Positions 1 through 8,893 are shown, counted from the stretch's first letter. The stretch is 64,000 nt of DNA from an uncultured Candidatus Actinomarina sp. (GCA_902571385.1 CACGBK010000003.1:1-64000), one strand, 5' to 3'. Numbers and translations: made by a program. Notes: generated by a model not told the origin, from the letters alone.

Positions 1-557
1 ATGATGAGGCAGCAGCCGACCAAACATGTAAAGAAATTAATGAACAATTTGGATCATTAGACATATTGGTCAATAATGCTGGTACAAATCCAGCTGGTGG
101 AAATCTTATGGATGTTGATATGGGAGCACTCGAAAAAACGTGGGCAGTTAACCAAAAAGGTCCACTACTTTGGGCTAGGGCAGCATACAAAAATGAGTTA
201 AGCACCGCAATTTTAAATATCTGTTCAGTGGCAGGTTATTTTCCTTCTGATTTAATGGGAGCATATAATATTTCGAAAGCTGCATTAATTTATATGACAA
301 AACAACTTGCTTATGAACTTGCTCCAGATATAAGGGTTAATGGAGTCGCTCCAGCAATTGTACGAACTAAGTTATCTCAACTTTTATGGGAAAACGAAGA
401 ATATTCAAAAAATTTACATTTGTTACAAAAACTTGGAGAGCCGGAAGATATTGCTGAAGCAGTTTATTTCCTATGTTCTGATGATGCAAGCTGGATTACT
501 GGAGAAATTTTAACGATAGATGGCGGATTTAGTATTAACGGAAACTCGTTATCTTAA
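1..557 (+). CDS. SDR family oxidoreductase, 5' end outside window
   Basis: This is the C-terminal part of a short-chain dehydrogenase/reductase that uses NAD(P)H. The reading frame is open from base 3, so the gene begins before the window. Visible SDR marks are the NNAG motif near the start, a catalytic Ser in the ICSVAG segment, the YxxxK-like pair in AYNISKAAL, and the C-terminal ITGEILTIDGG typical of the FabG/glucose-dehydrogenase branch. The substrate cannot be told. The 3' end overlaps the convergent PPC-domain gene by 4 bases. Confidence 0.9.
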   Translation, partial: DEAAADQTCKEINEQFGSLDILVNNAGTNPAGGNLMDVDMGALEKTWAVNQKGPLLWARAAYKNELSTAILNICSVAGYFPSDLMGAYNISKAALIYMTKQLAYELAPDIRVNGVAPAIVRTKLSQLLWENEEYSKNLHLLQKLGEPEDIAEAVYFLCSDDASWITGEILTIDGGFSINGNSLS

Positions 558-997
558 TCACTCCATACATTTAAATTTAATTCTTCATCGTAGGATCTTC
601 TGACAAATAATCTTTTAATAAAGGTTGGCTCTCTTATTATTGCTTCAATCAACCAAGTTTTAGATCCTTCTGTGAGATGTCCACCAAAAGCTTTTCCATC
701 TTTGTCAGATACAGATATGTGTATATGAACTAGCGGCTTGTCATCAAATAAAGTTATATTCCCAAGGCCACTTAAAACTTCAAAGCCACCTTTAAAAAAA
801 TGATCTTCGTATTCTTTTGATTCTTGATTGAAATAAAGTACATTTAAATTCTGAACAGCTCCAATAAACGATATTTCAGCTGTTTTTATTTTATTTTGGA
901 TTGCATATTCAGTAAGTGACTCAAGCAATAAAGTATCTTTCTCAAACTTTACATAGTGAACAATTTCTCTATTTACTTTATATTTACGAACGTACAT
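554..997 (-). CDS. PPC/DUF296 domain protein
   Basis: This 147-residue protein consists almost entirely of a PPC (DUF296) domain. The segments GAVQNLNVLYF, GFEVLSGLGNI, HIHISVSDKDGKAFGGHL and a late EG pattern follow the family's usual order. In plants the domain sits beside AT-hooks; stand-alone bacterial versions are trimeric and of unknown function. There is no AT-hook or signal peptide. It is the last gene of a minus-strand run (DinB-like, BtpA-like, SbtA, PPC). A cytosolic regulatory or ligand-binding role is only a guess. Confidence 0.8.
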   Translation of the reverse strand: MYVRKYKVNREIVHYVKFEKDTLLLESLTEYAIQNKIKTAEISFIGAVQNLNVLYFNQESKEYEDHFFKGGFEVLSGLGNITLFDDKPLVHIHISVSDKDGKAFGGHLTEGSKTWLIEAIIREPTFIKRLFVRRSYDEELNLNVWSD

Positions 998-1017
998 CTT
1001 TATATTTTTAAGTTTAA

Positions 1018-1956
1018 TTAACCTATAAAATATTTTGCTAATTCGTTATACAGAGGAATGCCAATAATGATATTAAATGGAAAAGTAACACCTAAACTCA
1101 ATCCTAGATATATTGCGGGATTTGCATTTGGAATTGCATCTTTTACAACAGCAGGAACTGCTATGTAGCTAGCACTTGCTGTTAAAACCATTAGCAATGT
1201 TGCATTTCCAACTGTTAGTGAGAACAAATTTGATGCAAATAATGCAAGAATAGATCCTATTAGGGGAGTGACCAAAGCAAACAAAATCAAATTCAAACCT
1301 TTTTCTCTTATTTCTGATAACCTTCTTGCTACGCGTGTACCCATTACAAATAAAAATAAATATAGAACATAATCAAAAACGGTAACGATAAAAAAGTCAA
1401 TATTACCAATTATTTGTTTTTGAAAAATTATTCCAACAAAAAGTGATGTTATTAATAATATGTTTGGTATTTCCAAGAAAGCTTTTTTTATTGTTTCATA
1501 ATTATTTTGTTTCTTATTTTTATTCTTTGTCACTAAATAGAGTGCCATAAATATTGCTGGAAACTCCATCACTACAAGTACCGCTGACATAAAATTATCA
1601 AATTCTTGTGAACTTGAAGAAAGGTATGTTATTGCGGTTACAAATGTTATGGCACTTACTGATCCATAAGTACCTGAGAGGGCTGCAGCATCATCGATTT
1701 CTAAAATATTTTTTAAATAAATATACGCAATTAAAGGTATTAATAAAGCAAAAAATACACCAAGCGATAGAACATTCGTTACTTCTGAGGTAAATCCATT
1801 TTCTCTTAAGCTTATTCCACCCTTTAGTCCGAGTGAAACTAATAAATAATATCCCAGGTATTTAGAAAGAAATTGAGGAAGTGTGTCCTTAAATATTTGT
1901 CCAATTGCAATTCCTGTCAAAAATAAAATAATTGCTGGATTGAGTATGACTTCCAT
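1018..1956 (-). CDS. sbtA: Sodium-dependent bicarbonate transporter, SbtA family
   Basis: This is a 312-residue integral membrane protein with about ten hydrophobic segments. It matches the SbtA (DUF897) family, which imports HCO3- with Na+ in cyanobacteria and is also found in heterotrophs. Family-like stretches are LGYYLLVSLGLKGG near residue 40, GTYGSVSAITFVTA near 95-108, and the second inverted half with LTASASYIAVPAVV near 258. There is no SbtB-like PII gene next to it. In a presumed heterotroph it could feed anaplerotic carboxylation; other anions are possible. It lies in the minus-strand block with the BtpA-like gene. Confidence 0.8.
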   Translation of the reverse strand: MEVILNPAIILFLTGIAIGQIFKDTLPQFLSKYLGYYLLVSLGLKGGISLRENGFTSEVTNVLSLGVFFALLIPLIAYIYLKNILEIDDAAALSGTYGSVSAITFVTAITYLSSSSQEFDNFMSAVLVVMEFPAIFMALYLVTKNKNKKQNNYETIKKAFLEIPNILLITSLFVGIIFQKQIIGNIDFFIVTVFDYVLYLFLFVMGTRVARRLSEIREKGLNLILFALVTPLIGSILALFASNLFSLTVGNATLLMVLTASASYIAVPAVVKDAIPNANPAIYLGLSLGVTFPFNIIIGIPLYNELAKYFIG

Positions 1957-2007
1957 TCAAATAGAAATGATAGTAACCAATGAGATATTTTAGAGTTTTA
2001 TTAGAAA

Positions 2008-2772
2008 TTAATTTATTTGTTGGATTATTTTCTTGGTTCTCTCAAAGTCAACAGGGTTTTCTACGTTATTGTCTAACTTAAAACTTGTTCCAATGATTAA
2101 TATATCTGCAATATCTTCATATTTATCTATATTTTTTTCATTTACACCAGATCCAATAGCTAACTTACCAGATGGAACAATATCTCTTACTTTTTTCAAA
2201 TCATCAATATTAATTTCATGACCTGTTCCATCACCCGTAACTATTACTACATCTGCTCCTGCGCGGTTGATTAACTCGTCAGCATGGTTTTCTATTTTTG
2301 ATCCTTCTGGTGGAACAGCATGCTTAACGAAGACATCGGCAAAAATTTCTATATCTTTATTTAAACTTTTATTGAATTCTGCAATTTTATTTGCTTCCCC
2401 CTCAATTATTCCCTGATCCGTAAACATCATTACATTATTTAAGACATTTATTCTTACAAAATCTGCATTTGTTGCTTCAGCAATAGACAATGCAGCAATT
2501 CCATCATTTCTTAAAACATTTACACCTAGTTTTAATTTTGAATCAATATTTAGATTCTGTATTACTGAAGTTAAACTTGCTACAGTTCGCTTTGATACAT
2601 CATTTTTGACGAACGGTACATCGCCAAAATTTTCAACAATAATTCCATTTACGCCAGCTTTTGAAAGGTTGTCAATGTCATTTTGTGCTAGTTCTGTAAT
2701 TTCTTCAAGATTTAATTTATTAGACGGTGAGCCAGGTAAACCTTTAAGGTGTAGAACACCAAGAATTATCAT
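2008..2772 (-). CDS. BtpA/SgcQ family TIM-barrel protein
   Basis: This 254-residue protein resembles the BtpA family. The N-terminal strand MIILGVLHLKGLPGSP, the NGIIVENFGDVPF segment and the phosphate-binding-like GSGVNEKNI near residue 213 match that TIM-barrel group. BtpA was named for an effect on photosystem I in cyanobacteria, but most relatives (SgcQ-like) are probably sugar or nucleoside enzymes. It starts 3 bases after the DinB-like gene stops, so the two are probably co-transcribed. The substrate is unknown. Confidence 0.8.
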   Translation of the reverse strand: MIILGVLHLKGLPGSPSNKLNLEEITELAQNDIDNLSKAGVNGIIVENFGDVPFVKNDVSKRTVASLTSVIQNLNIDSKLKLGVNVLRNDGIAALSIAEATNADFVRINVLNNVMMFTDQGIIEGEANKIAEFNKSLNKDIEIFADVFVKHAVPPEGSKIENHADELINRAGADVVIVTGDGTGHEINIDDLKKVRDIVPSGKLAIGSGVNEKNIDKYEDIADILIIGTSFKLDNNVENPVDFERTKKIIQQIN

Positions 2773-2775
2773 ATG

Positions 2776-3513
2776 CTATATTTTGGCGTGCTGAAGTTTA
2801 ATAAATTTTTTAGCATAGTCACCCTCGGTAGTTAGCGTAGGCTTAAATCCCTTACCCGTTCTCCCGGTTACGATTCTACACCAATCGCTTGCATTTCCTT
2901 TTATGCTATTTTCAGATTTTTCATTTCCAAATTGCCAGGCTCTATATTCTGGACCTATTAATTCAATTCTTAAATCCTTATGTTTAAGTTTATTTTGTTT
3001 ACTTGTAAACTCAGCATTTAGCCATCCAAATAAAGCTATGTGCTCAATTCTCACAGTGTCTTCGTAGTCCTTTTTCATACTGTCATAAATATCTAATCCA
3101 TGAGCCCATGTTTCAGCAAGCTTTGAAGATGCAAATGTTTGATAGTCCATTTCTTTATTCCACCATTTAATTTTTTTACCAGCTGAACCTTTTGCTAAAT
3201 TTTCAACAACTTTTGCTCTTGATAATCTCCACCATTCAATAACGTCTTGGGGACGCATGTCGTTACCCTTTTTAATGCATTCTTTTTCAAATTTTCCTAA
3301 TCCGCTTGGACCTCTAAATCTATTAAAATCTGTGCCTTTGCCCTTCATTGCATTAAATGCTAAATCTTCTAATCCTGCAAGGTAGCTTACATGGTTTGTT
3401 ATATTCCAATTTTTAAATGTAGTTTTAGTGTTCCAGTTTCTTACGGGAATACTTTGGAGATATTGGTCTAGAAGTTGTTGCTCTGCAACTAAACTACTTA
3501 ATAAATCTTTCAC
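2776..3513 (-). CDS. DinB-fold metal-binding protein, TIGR03084-like
   Basis: This 245-residue protein has the four-helix DinB / mycothiol-dependent maleylpyruvate isomerase fold at its N-terminus. The putative metal ligands are His in NITNHVSYL (about residue 42) and His in ETWAHGLD (about 138). The C-terminal region ends in a WCRIVTGRTG motif found in the actinobacterial TIGR03084 group. Related enzymes use mycothiol, the actinobacterial thiol, but no thiol dependence is proven here. It is the first gene of the minus-strand block that continues with the BtpA-like gene. Confidence 0.75.
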   Translation of the reverse strand: MKDLLSSLVAEQQLLDQYLQSIPVRNWNTKTTFKNWNITNHVSYLAGLEDLAFNAMKGKGTDFNRFRGPSGLGKFEKECIKKGNDMRPQDVIEWWRLSRAKVVENLAKGSAGKKIKWWNKEMDYQTFASSKLAETWAHGLDIYDSMKKDYEDTVRIEHIALFGWLNAEFTSKQNKLKHKDLRIELIGPEYRAWQFGNEKSENSIKGNASDWCRIVTGRTGKGFKPTLTTEGDYAKKFIKLQHAKI

Positions 3514-3604
3514 AATACAATAATAATTGTGAAAATCACATTTCCCAATAAGAACATTAAATAAAATACTTTATTTATAACTTAAATCTTCTTATTATCT
3601 ATAT

Positions 3605-3814
3605 ATGAAGAAAATCCTAAAGTTATTAATTTCAACTGTTTTGTTAAAAGTATTTTATGATGTTTTCAATGAAAATAAGTTCGTTAAAGAACAAATCGAC
3701 AAACTAAAAGAGGAAGTTACAAATTTAGAAATGTCAGATATTGATCAAAAAATAAAAGATTTTCAAAACAAAATCGATGGATTTAAAAATAAGAATCAAG
3801 ACTCTCCGGAGTAA
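3605..3814 (+). CDS. Small protein with hydrophobic N-terminus and coiled coil
   Basis: This 69-residue protein is not recognised. Residues 1-20 form a short hydrophobic, possibly membrane-inserting helix. From about residue 27 a highly charged heptad-like stretch (VKEQIDKLKEEV, IDQKIKDFQNKI) predicts a coiled coil. The TAA stop is followed in the same frame by the DUF385 reading frame, so a single-base change at the stop would fuse the two. The start ATG at 3605 follows an AT-rich leader without a clear ribosome binding site. Confidence 0.6.
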   Translation: MKKILKLLISTVLLKVFYDVFNENKFVKEQIDKLKEEVTNLEMSDIDQKIKDFQNKIDGFKNKNQDSPE

Positions 3815-3817
3815 TTT

Positions 3818-4273
3818 ATCTGGAAAATATTAGGTAGAACATTTTCTTATTGGCCTACGTGGCTCGTCAGACTCATCACATTTTTACACACAAAACTGAT
3901 AAAGTTTAACCAAACAAAAGTTGGCAAGATATTAATAGGGGACAATATATTGCTTCTTGAAACTATTGGACGAAAATCTAATAAAATTAGAAAAACTCCT
4001 TTGACTTATGTTCAGATCGATGACGGGTATTTAGTTGCTGCATCATATGGTGGTCGTGATAAAACTCCTGATTGGTTTTATAACATAGATAATCAAAATG
4101 TGAGAGTATTTGTTAATAAAGAATACCAAAACGTAAAACCTTCCGTTGTTAAAACTGATGATAAAGATAAATATTGGAGTCTGTTGACTGCTGTATATCC
4201 AACTTTTAATTTATATCGTTCAAAAACTGATAGAGATATTCCTTTAGTGAAATTGATTACAGAACAGGTTTAA
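3818..4273 (+). CDS. DUF385/Ddn-like deazaflavin-dependent nitroreductase family protein
   Basis: The frame shows the F420-binding split-barrel DUF385 family: LLLETIGRKSNKIRKTPL, then YLVAASYGGRDKTPDWFYN, then a C-terminal LTAVYPTF segment. The first canonical start in frame is TTG at 3950, giving 107 residues. However, the frame is open back to the TAA at 3812-3814, and its translation (LVRLITFLHTKLIKFNQ and GKILIGDN) looks like the normal family N-terminus. GGAG at 3808-3811 lies 6 bases before an ATC codon at 3818, which is the start drawn here. A non-AUG start, a fusion with the upstream small ORF, or a sequence error at the stop are all possible. Confidence 0.65.
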   Translation: MWKILGRTFSYWPTWLVRLITFLHTKLIKFNQTKVGKILIGDNILLLETIGRKSNKIRKTPLTYVQIDDGYLVAASYGGRDKTPDWFYNIDNQNVRVFVNKEYQNVKPSVVKTDDKDKYWSLLTAVYPTFNLYRSKTDRDIPLVKLITEQV

Positions 4274-5243
4274 GATTAGGGCCATTTCTCACAACTGTAT
4301 TCCATAACGTAGAATAATGGTCTAAGTCCTCTGGGTTAACATGAGGAAGTACCATGTTGTTCCAGGTCTCAAAAAGAGGATCAGATGAGTTTTTGTATAG
4401 ATCTAAACCAACTGGAATCCTTTCAACTACCGTTCTTAAACTCATAGGTGTCTCAATGTTTACGCTTATATCATCTGATAAAAATGAGTTATTGATTTCG
4501 ATAGCTAATTTGATAATTAAATCCGTAAATTCTTTTTGTAATTTTGGATATCGTTTTTTAAAAATTGATTCAAGTTGTTCTTTATTAGGAAATGGCTTAT
4601 CCCAAATAACCCATCTATCAGCGAATGCTTTATTTAATGTTTGTGTACCTGCATAATCTCTGAGGCTAGTTGGGTTCATTGTTCCAAAAATGTAGGAATC
4701 ATTTCTTAATTCAATCACTTCACCGTTTGGTAACTCTAATTTTTTATGCCTATCAAGCAAAGAGTGCAAAGCAAAAAGCACTTCAGGTCCAGCAGCATTA
4801 AGTTCTGATAAATTAATAATAGATGGACCTCTCAAAGCTCTTGTTAATTCACCATCTTGCCATTTGCTATCAGTTCCACCCACACCATCACCATATAGCT
4901 GAACTGATCCAAGCAATGTAACATCTCTAACTTCACCAGAAAGTGGAATTCGGTAGTATGGATATTTTAGCTTTGCAGCAAGTTGTTCAATATCATGATC
5001 TTTACCTGTGCCCATGTGTCCTTTTAGAGCAATATGAATTGGTATTTCATTGTCGAATGTCTTTTCTTTACTTTCAATGATTTGTGCTAATTTAAATTGA
5101 ATTCCAAAATCTACATAATTTTTATCAACATCTGGAATCCTCTCCGACCTTGAGTCGTAATCGTTTATTGATTTTGTTAATTTACACTCTTTAAGAGTTA
5201 CATCTCCCTTTCCATTGGGATTTTTAAAATTTTGATCTGACAT
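4257..5243 (-). CDS. CobS-like AAA+ ATPase
   Basis: This 328-residue MoxR/CobS-type AAA+ ATPase is close to the usual length of CobS, the AAA+ subunit of aerobic cobaltochelatase. CobS-like features are a Walker A (GHMGTGKD, residues 75-82) followed by IEQLAAKL, a Walker B region (SIINLSELNAAGPEV, from 141), sensor Asn 190 in FGTMNP, and TLNKAFADRW with Arg 210 as arginine finger. Two residues are odd: the Walker A Thr/Ser is Asp 82 and the Walker B Asp is Ser 146. The start overlaps the stop of the upstream VWA gene (TAATG), so the two are translationally coupled. No CobN is present in the window, so the client is unknown. Confidence 0.8.
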   Translation of the reverse strand: MSDQNFKNPNGKGDVTLKECKLTKSINDYDSRSERIPDVDKNYVDFGIQFKLAQIIESKEKTFDNEIPIHIALKGHMGTGKDHDIEQLAAKLKYPYYRIPLSGEVRDVTLLGSVQLYGDGVGGTDSKWQDGELTRALRGPSIINLSELNAAGPEVLFALHSLLDRHKKLELPNGEVIELRNDSYIFGTMNPTSLRDYAGTQTLNKAFADRWVIWDKPFPNKEQLESIFKKRYPKLQKEFTDLIIKLAIEINNSFLSDDISVNIETPMSLRTVVERIPVGLDLYKNSSDPLFETWNNMVLPHVNPEDLDHYSTLWNTVVRNGPNLKPVL

Positions 5244-7195
5244 TATGCTACTCCTGTAGATTCCTCAATATTCTTTATAAGTATATCCTTTGTGATGTTT
5301 ACTATTGAATGTATTAGTTCTTCAGGTTCATTTATCTGTGTTTTGTTTATATATTCTTTCCATGTTCCTCTTTCACCTATTCCGATACCAATGACGTCAA
5401 TACCAACTTTTGTTGCATAGTTGATTGAACTTTTCAAATCGTTTAATGAGCCACGTGTCATACCATCTGAAAGTACTGCTAACAATTTTGTTTTTGATCC
5501 TTTTTCCAATAATCGTTTAGTTGAAAACATAATATTTCTTTCGTCAACATTCGTTCCTCTCTCAAACATACTTGCGGGAGGATGGTCATCTTTGATATCT
5601 AATTTATCCAAAGATTCTCTTAAATTCCTTGAAAACTCAATTAGTCCAATAAATTTTTCGTAATTTGCTTTCCAAGAATCATCAAACCTTTTGATAAAGT
5701 AATGGTTTGTAGTATTGAAATAGTATTCAGCATTTGAACCGTAATTTGTATTTAACATCGACGATACTGCCATCTTTCTTTTTATATAAAGCTCTTCGTT
5801 TTCTAATTCATCAGCAGCAAAACTTCTATTAAAGATTGCAACTTCAAAATCTATATCTAATTCATGACATATTTGAGCTAAATAACTTGCTCCAATTAGT
5901 GCAGCTGATAATGACCATGGATAAAACTCTCCTTTATCTTTTTCAAGCATTGAGCCACTTCCATCAATTAATAATGAAACAGCATAAGACTTATTTGATA
6001 GTCTTTGTTTTTGCTCAAACATTCTTTCGTATCTTCCAGAACCAAGCATAAGTGGAACATGTGGTGATAAATCTCCCTGATCGTAACCACTTATACGTAG
6101 CCTTTTTTTGTTATGAATAAAGTAAGGCTTTATTTTATTAGTAACTTTAAATACAGGAAGGTCCCATTCCTCTAAAAGTGAATTGTAAGTTGCCAGACCA
6201 TTTTTATAAAGGCTATTAAATGTTCTTGGTAGATTAGTACTTACAAGCTTTGAGACTTTTCCATTTGGAAGGTAAACAGTTGTCGATGTACCAATTTTAG
6301 AAACATGATCATCCATAAAATTTCGCTTTTCATCATCTGATTCTTTACCTTTTTTTCCAAGAAACTTTTCGAGTGTATTGCCTGTAGTTATATTCGTACT
6401 TGATGGGATTAAAACTTTATTTAGATCGTCTATGACTGAATCTTCAAATTTTTCTATAGATTCTCTTCTTTCACCTAAAGTTTGACTATCAACATCAGGT
6501 AAAAGATTGTACCTTCTGCAAATATCAGCAATTTGGATCGTAATTTCAATGGTGTCTTCTACAAGGTCTCTGTCGTAAGAAAAATTATTTAAAATAGCCA
6601 AAGTTTCTCTCACTGATTCTTTTATATTTTTTGGATAAGATTGAAGGTCGATTTCAATATAACCAGCAATACTATGAAACATTAAAATTAAAAATTTATT
6701 GAAAGGTTTTAGATTTTTAATATTGATACTGGATTCTTCATAAATATCCTGAAGGATTGACCTTAGGCCTTTGAAATCTTTTACAAATTTATATTCTTCA
6801 AAAGAATGAACTAATATTTCAAAGATATATTTCCCAAATGGTCCGGAAAGCACCTCAAGAACTTCATCAATATCATTTAATCCATCAGTCTCATCTTGAA
6901 ATTTTGATAAGTCTTTATCTATATCAAATTTATAATCTTCCATGGAGTGTATGGCTTCATGGATAACTGTTCCTATGACGACTTCTTTAAATTCTAAGTC
7001 AGAATCTGAAACAGAGTTAACTAATATGGATGGATTTATATTTATTTCATTTTTATTTTTACTTATTGTTTTACCTAGATTTAATACTATTTTGTCATTA
7101 TTCATCGTGCTTTGAATAAGCCGAGTTATAGCTGGGCTAATCTTTTGAAAAATTTCTATTATCTGAGTTTCTAAAGTTTTTTTCTTAAATTCCAT
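5243..7195 (-). CDS. CobT-like VWA protein with N-terminal zincin-like motif
   Basis: This is a 650-residue cytosolic protein. The C-terminal half carries a von Willebrand A domain with a MIDAS motif (LLIDGSGSM, about residue 410), then NVDERNIMFSTKRL and LAVLSDGMTRG (about 575), an arrangement like CobT. The N-terminal part has HEAIH (His79-Glu80-x-x-His83), a metalloprotease-type zinc motif, with a further His/Glu-rich segment at about 130-133. With the coupled CobS-like ATPase it should form an ATPase-VWA chaperone pair; metal chelation or remodelling of another enzyme are options. It is divergent from dapB, with only about 40 bases between them. Confidence 0.75.
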   Translation of the reverse strand: MEFKKKTLETQIIEIFQKISPAITRLIQSTMNNDKIVLNLGKTISKNKNEININPSILVNSVSDSDLEFKEVVIGTVIHEAIHSMEDYKFDIDKDLSKFQDETDGLNDIDEVLEVLSGPFGKYIFEILVHSFEEYKFVKDFKGLRSILQDIYEESSINIKNLKPFNKFLILMFHSIAGYIEIDLQSYPKNIKESVRETLAILNNFSYDRDLVEDTIEITIQIADICRRYNLLPDVDSQTLGERRESIEKFEDSVIDDLNKVLIPSSTNITTGNTLEKFLGKKGKESDDEKRNFMDDHVSKIGTSTTVYLPNGKVSKLVSTNLPRTFNSLYKNGLATYNSLLEEWDLPVFKVTNKIKPYFIHNKKRLRISGYDQGDLSPHVPLMLGSGRYERMFEQKQRLSNKSYAVSLLIDGSGSMLEKDKGEFYPWSLSAALIGASYLAQICHELDIDFEVAIFNRSFAADELENEELYIKRKMAVSSMLNTNYGSNAEYYFNTTNHYFIKRFDDSWKANYEKFIGLIEFSRNLRESLDKLDIKDDHPPASMFERGTNVDERNIMFSTKRLLEKGSKTKLLAVLSDGMTRGSLNDLKSSINYATKVGIDVIGIGIGERGTWKEYINKTQINEPEELIHSIVNITKDILIKNIEESTGVA

Positions 7196-7236
7196 TTTTT
7201 ATCATTATCATTAAAGACTGACAATATAAGTATAAG

Positions 7237-7992
7237 GTGAAAAATAAGTTGAATGAAATTACAAACAGGACCGTAGTTGTTGTTGGTGGGAATGGAAACA
7301 TGGGAACCATGGTTTCAGAATTCATTGATGGACTTCAAGGTTATGAAGTTATTGGCATCATAGATCCAAATAATTCTGGCACCAAATTTAATTCATTGAC
7401 TTTTAGTGAGGATGTTATTTGCGATTATATGTTTGAGTTTTCACCATCTTCTGTAGTAAATGAAAACATTCCAAAACTGATAAATAATAAATCTAAATTA
7501 ATAATTGGTTCGTCTGGAGTGAATAACGACTCGTTAGAGCTGTTAAAGAATGCTAATAAAGCAGTATCAGTCATTCCTAACTTTTCTGTTGGAGCAGCTA
7601 TTCAAAAACTTTATTCACAAAAATTAACATCTATTTTTCCAAATGTTCATATTGTAGAAAAACATCATAAAGGAAAAGAAGACGCTCCTTCAGGAACTTC
7701 AAAAGATTTGGCCGGTTCTCTGGAGAATGTTAAACCATCAGAAATAAGTGGTGATTATTATGCTGTATCAAATGAAAATTCTTTAAATATATATTCATTG
7801 AGATCAGATGAATACCTAGCTGAGCAGGAAGTCGTATTTTCCGAAAGTTATGAAGAATTTATTCTTGAACATAAAGTATTTGATCGGAAAGCATATTTGT
7901 CAGGCGTTCAATTAGTATTGCAAGAAATGGAACAACAAAATTCATATATTCACGGACTTGAAAATTTATTGAATAAATCGATGGACATATAA
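7237..7992 (+). CDS. dapB: 4-hydroxy-tetrahydrodipicolinate reductase
   Basis: DapB reduces 4-hydroxy-tetrahydrodipicolinate with NAD(P)H in the diaminopimelate/lysine pathway. The 251-residue product has the Rossmann motif GGNGNMG (17-23) and the family signature EKHHKGKEDAPSGTS (141-155), with the catalytic His pair and the Lys and Ser-Gly-Thr substrate contacts. The chosen start is GTG 7237, since no ATG lies close upstream of the Rossmann strand. The stop overlaps the dapA ATG by one base, so dapB and dapA are coupled. Confidence 0.95.
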   Translation: MKNKLNEITNRTVVVVGGNGNMGTMVSEFIDGLQGYEVIGIIDPNNSGTKFNSLTFSEDVICDYMFEFSPSSVVNENIPKLINNKSKLIIGSSGVNNDSLELLKNANKAVSVIPNFSVGAAIQKLYSQKLTSIFPNVHIVEKHHKGKEDAPSGTSKDLAGSLENVKPSEISGDYYAVSNENSLNIYSLRSDEYLAEQEVVFSESYEEFILEHKVFDRKAYLSGVQLVLQEMEQQNSYIHGLENLLNKSMDI

Positions 7993-8873
7993 TGACTGAT
8001 TTTGGAAAATTATTAACCGCATCAATAACTCCTTTTGATAGTAATGGTGTAATCAATACAGATACATTTTGGAGACTTTGTAGAAAATTAGTTCATGACA
8101 AATCAGATGGACTTGTTCTTACAGGAACTACGGGAGAATCACCTAACCTTACAATAAAAGATAGAGAAATAATTTATACGACAGCGCTTGATTCTGTCGG
8201 GGAGAAAGCAAGCATTGTTGCAGGTACCGGAACTTACTCAACTTCAGAAACTATAGAAATTACAAGAATGGCAGATTCAATTGGTGTTGATGGAATAATG
8301 ATTGTTACTCCTTATTATTCGAAACCATCACAACGTGGAATACTCAAACATTTTGAAGAGGTGTCAAAAGTTACAGATCTTCCAATTATGGCATATAACA
8401 TTCCAGGTCGGACAAGCACCTTGATTGAATTAGAAACATTAGTATCACTTGCTGATGATATTGGCATACATTCAATTAAAGATGCAGTAGGAAATTTTGA
8501 TTTTTCCAAAAAAGAATTAGAAGCCCTACAAGATAAAGTTGACATTTATTCAGGTAATGACAATGAAACTCTTGATTTCATGAAAAACGGTGGCAAAGGT
8601 GTTGTTTCGGTCGCTTCTCATGTTGTTGGAAATGAAATATATGAAATGATGGAGTCTGTTCAAAATAATGATATTAAAAAAGCTGAAGCAATAGATAATG
8701 ATTTAGGGGAACTTTTTAAAGCACTTTTTGAAGAACCAAGTCCAGGTCCGATTAAAAAAATATTATCTGAAAGTTGGGAGGATGTAGGAGAGCCCTTACT
8801 ACCAATTACTGATATTTCGACTGAATTAGCCAATAAAATTAGGGGTTTTTACTCAAAAATAAAGGAAAAATAG
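7992..8873 (+). CDS. dapA: 4-hydroxy-tetrahydrodipicolinate synthase
   Basis: DapA condenses pyruvate with aspartate semialdehyde, the first committed step to diaminopimelate and lysine. This 293-residue TIM-barrel protein has GTTGES (45-50), Tyr135 in MAYNIPGR and the Schiff-base Lys163 in SIKDAVGNF. Length and motifs are typical. It is translationally coupled to dapB and is followed by a strong promoter for ftsK, so it probably ends the dap unit. The dapB-dapA-ftsK neighbourhood fits actinobacterial gene order. Confidence 0.96.
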   Translation: MTDFGKLLTASITPFDSNGVINTDTFWRLCRKLVHDKSDGLVLTGTTGESPNLTIKDREIIYTTALDSVGEKASIVAGTGTYSTSETIEITRMADSIGVDGIMIVTPYYSKPSQRGILKHFEEVSKVTDLPIMAYNIPGRTSTLIELETLVSLADDIGIHSIKDAVGNFDFSKKELEALQDKVDIYSGNDNETLDFMKNGGKGVVSVASHVVGNEIYEMMESVQNNDIKKAEAIDNDLGELFKALFEEPSPGPIKKILSESWEDVGEPLLPITDISTELANKIRGFYSKIKEK

Positions 8874-8893
8874 GCTTTTTTCTGTTATTTTAT

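Noticed and set aside
1608-1793. Plus-strand frame inside the SbtA gene
   Set aside because: It is antisense to a clear transporter and has no start signal or family match; it is a shadow frame.
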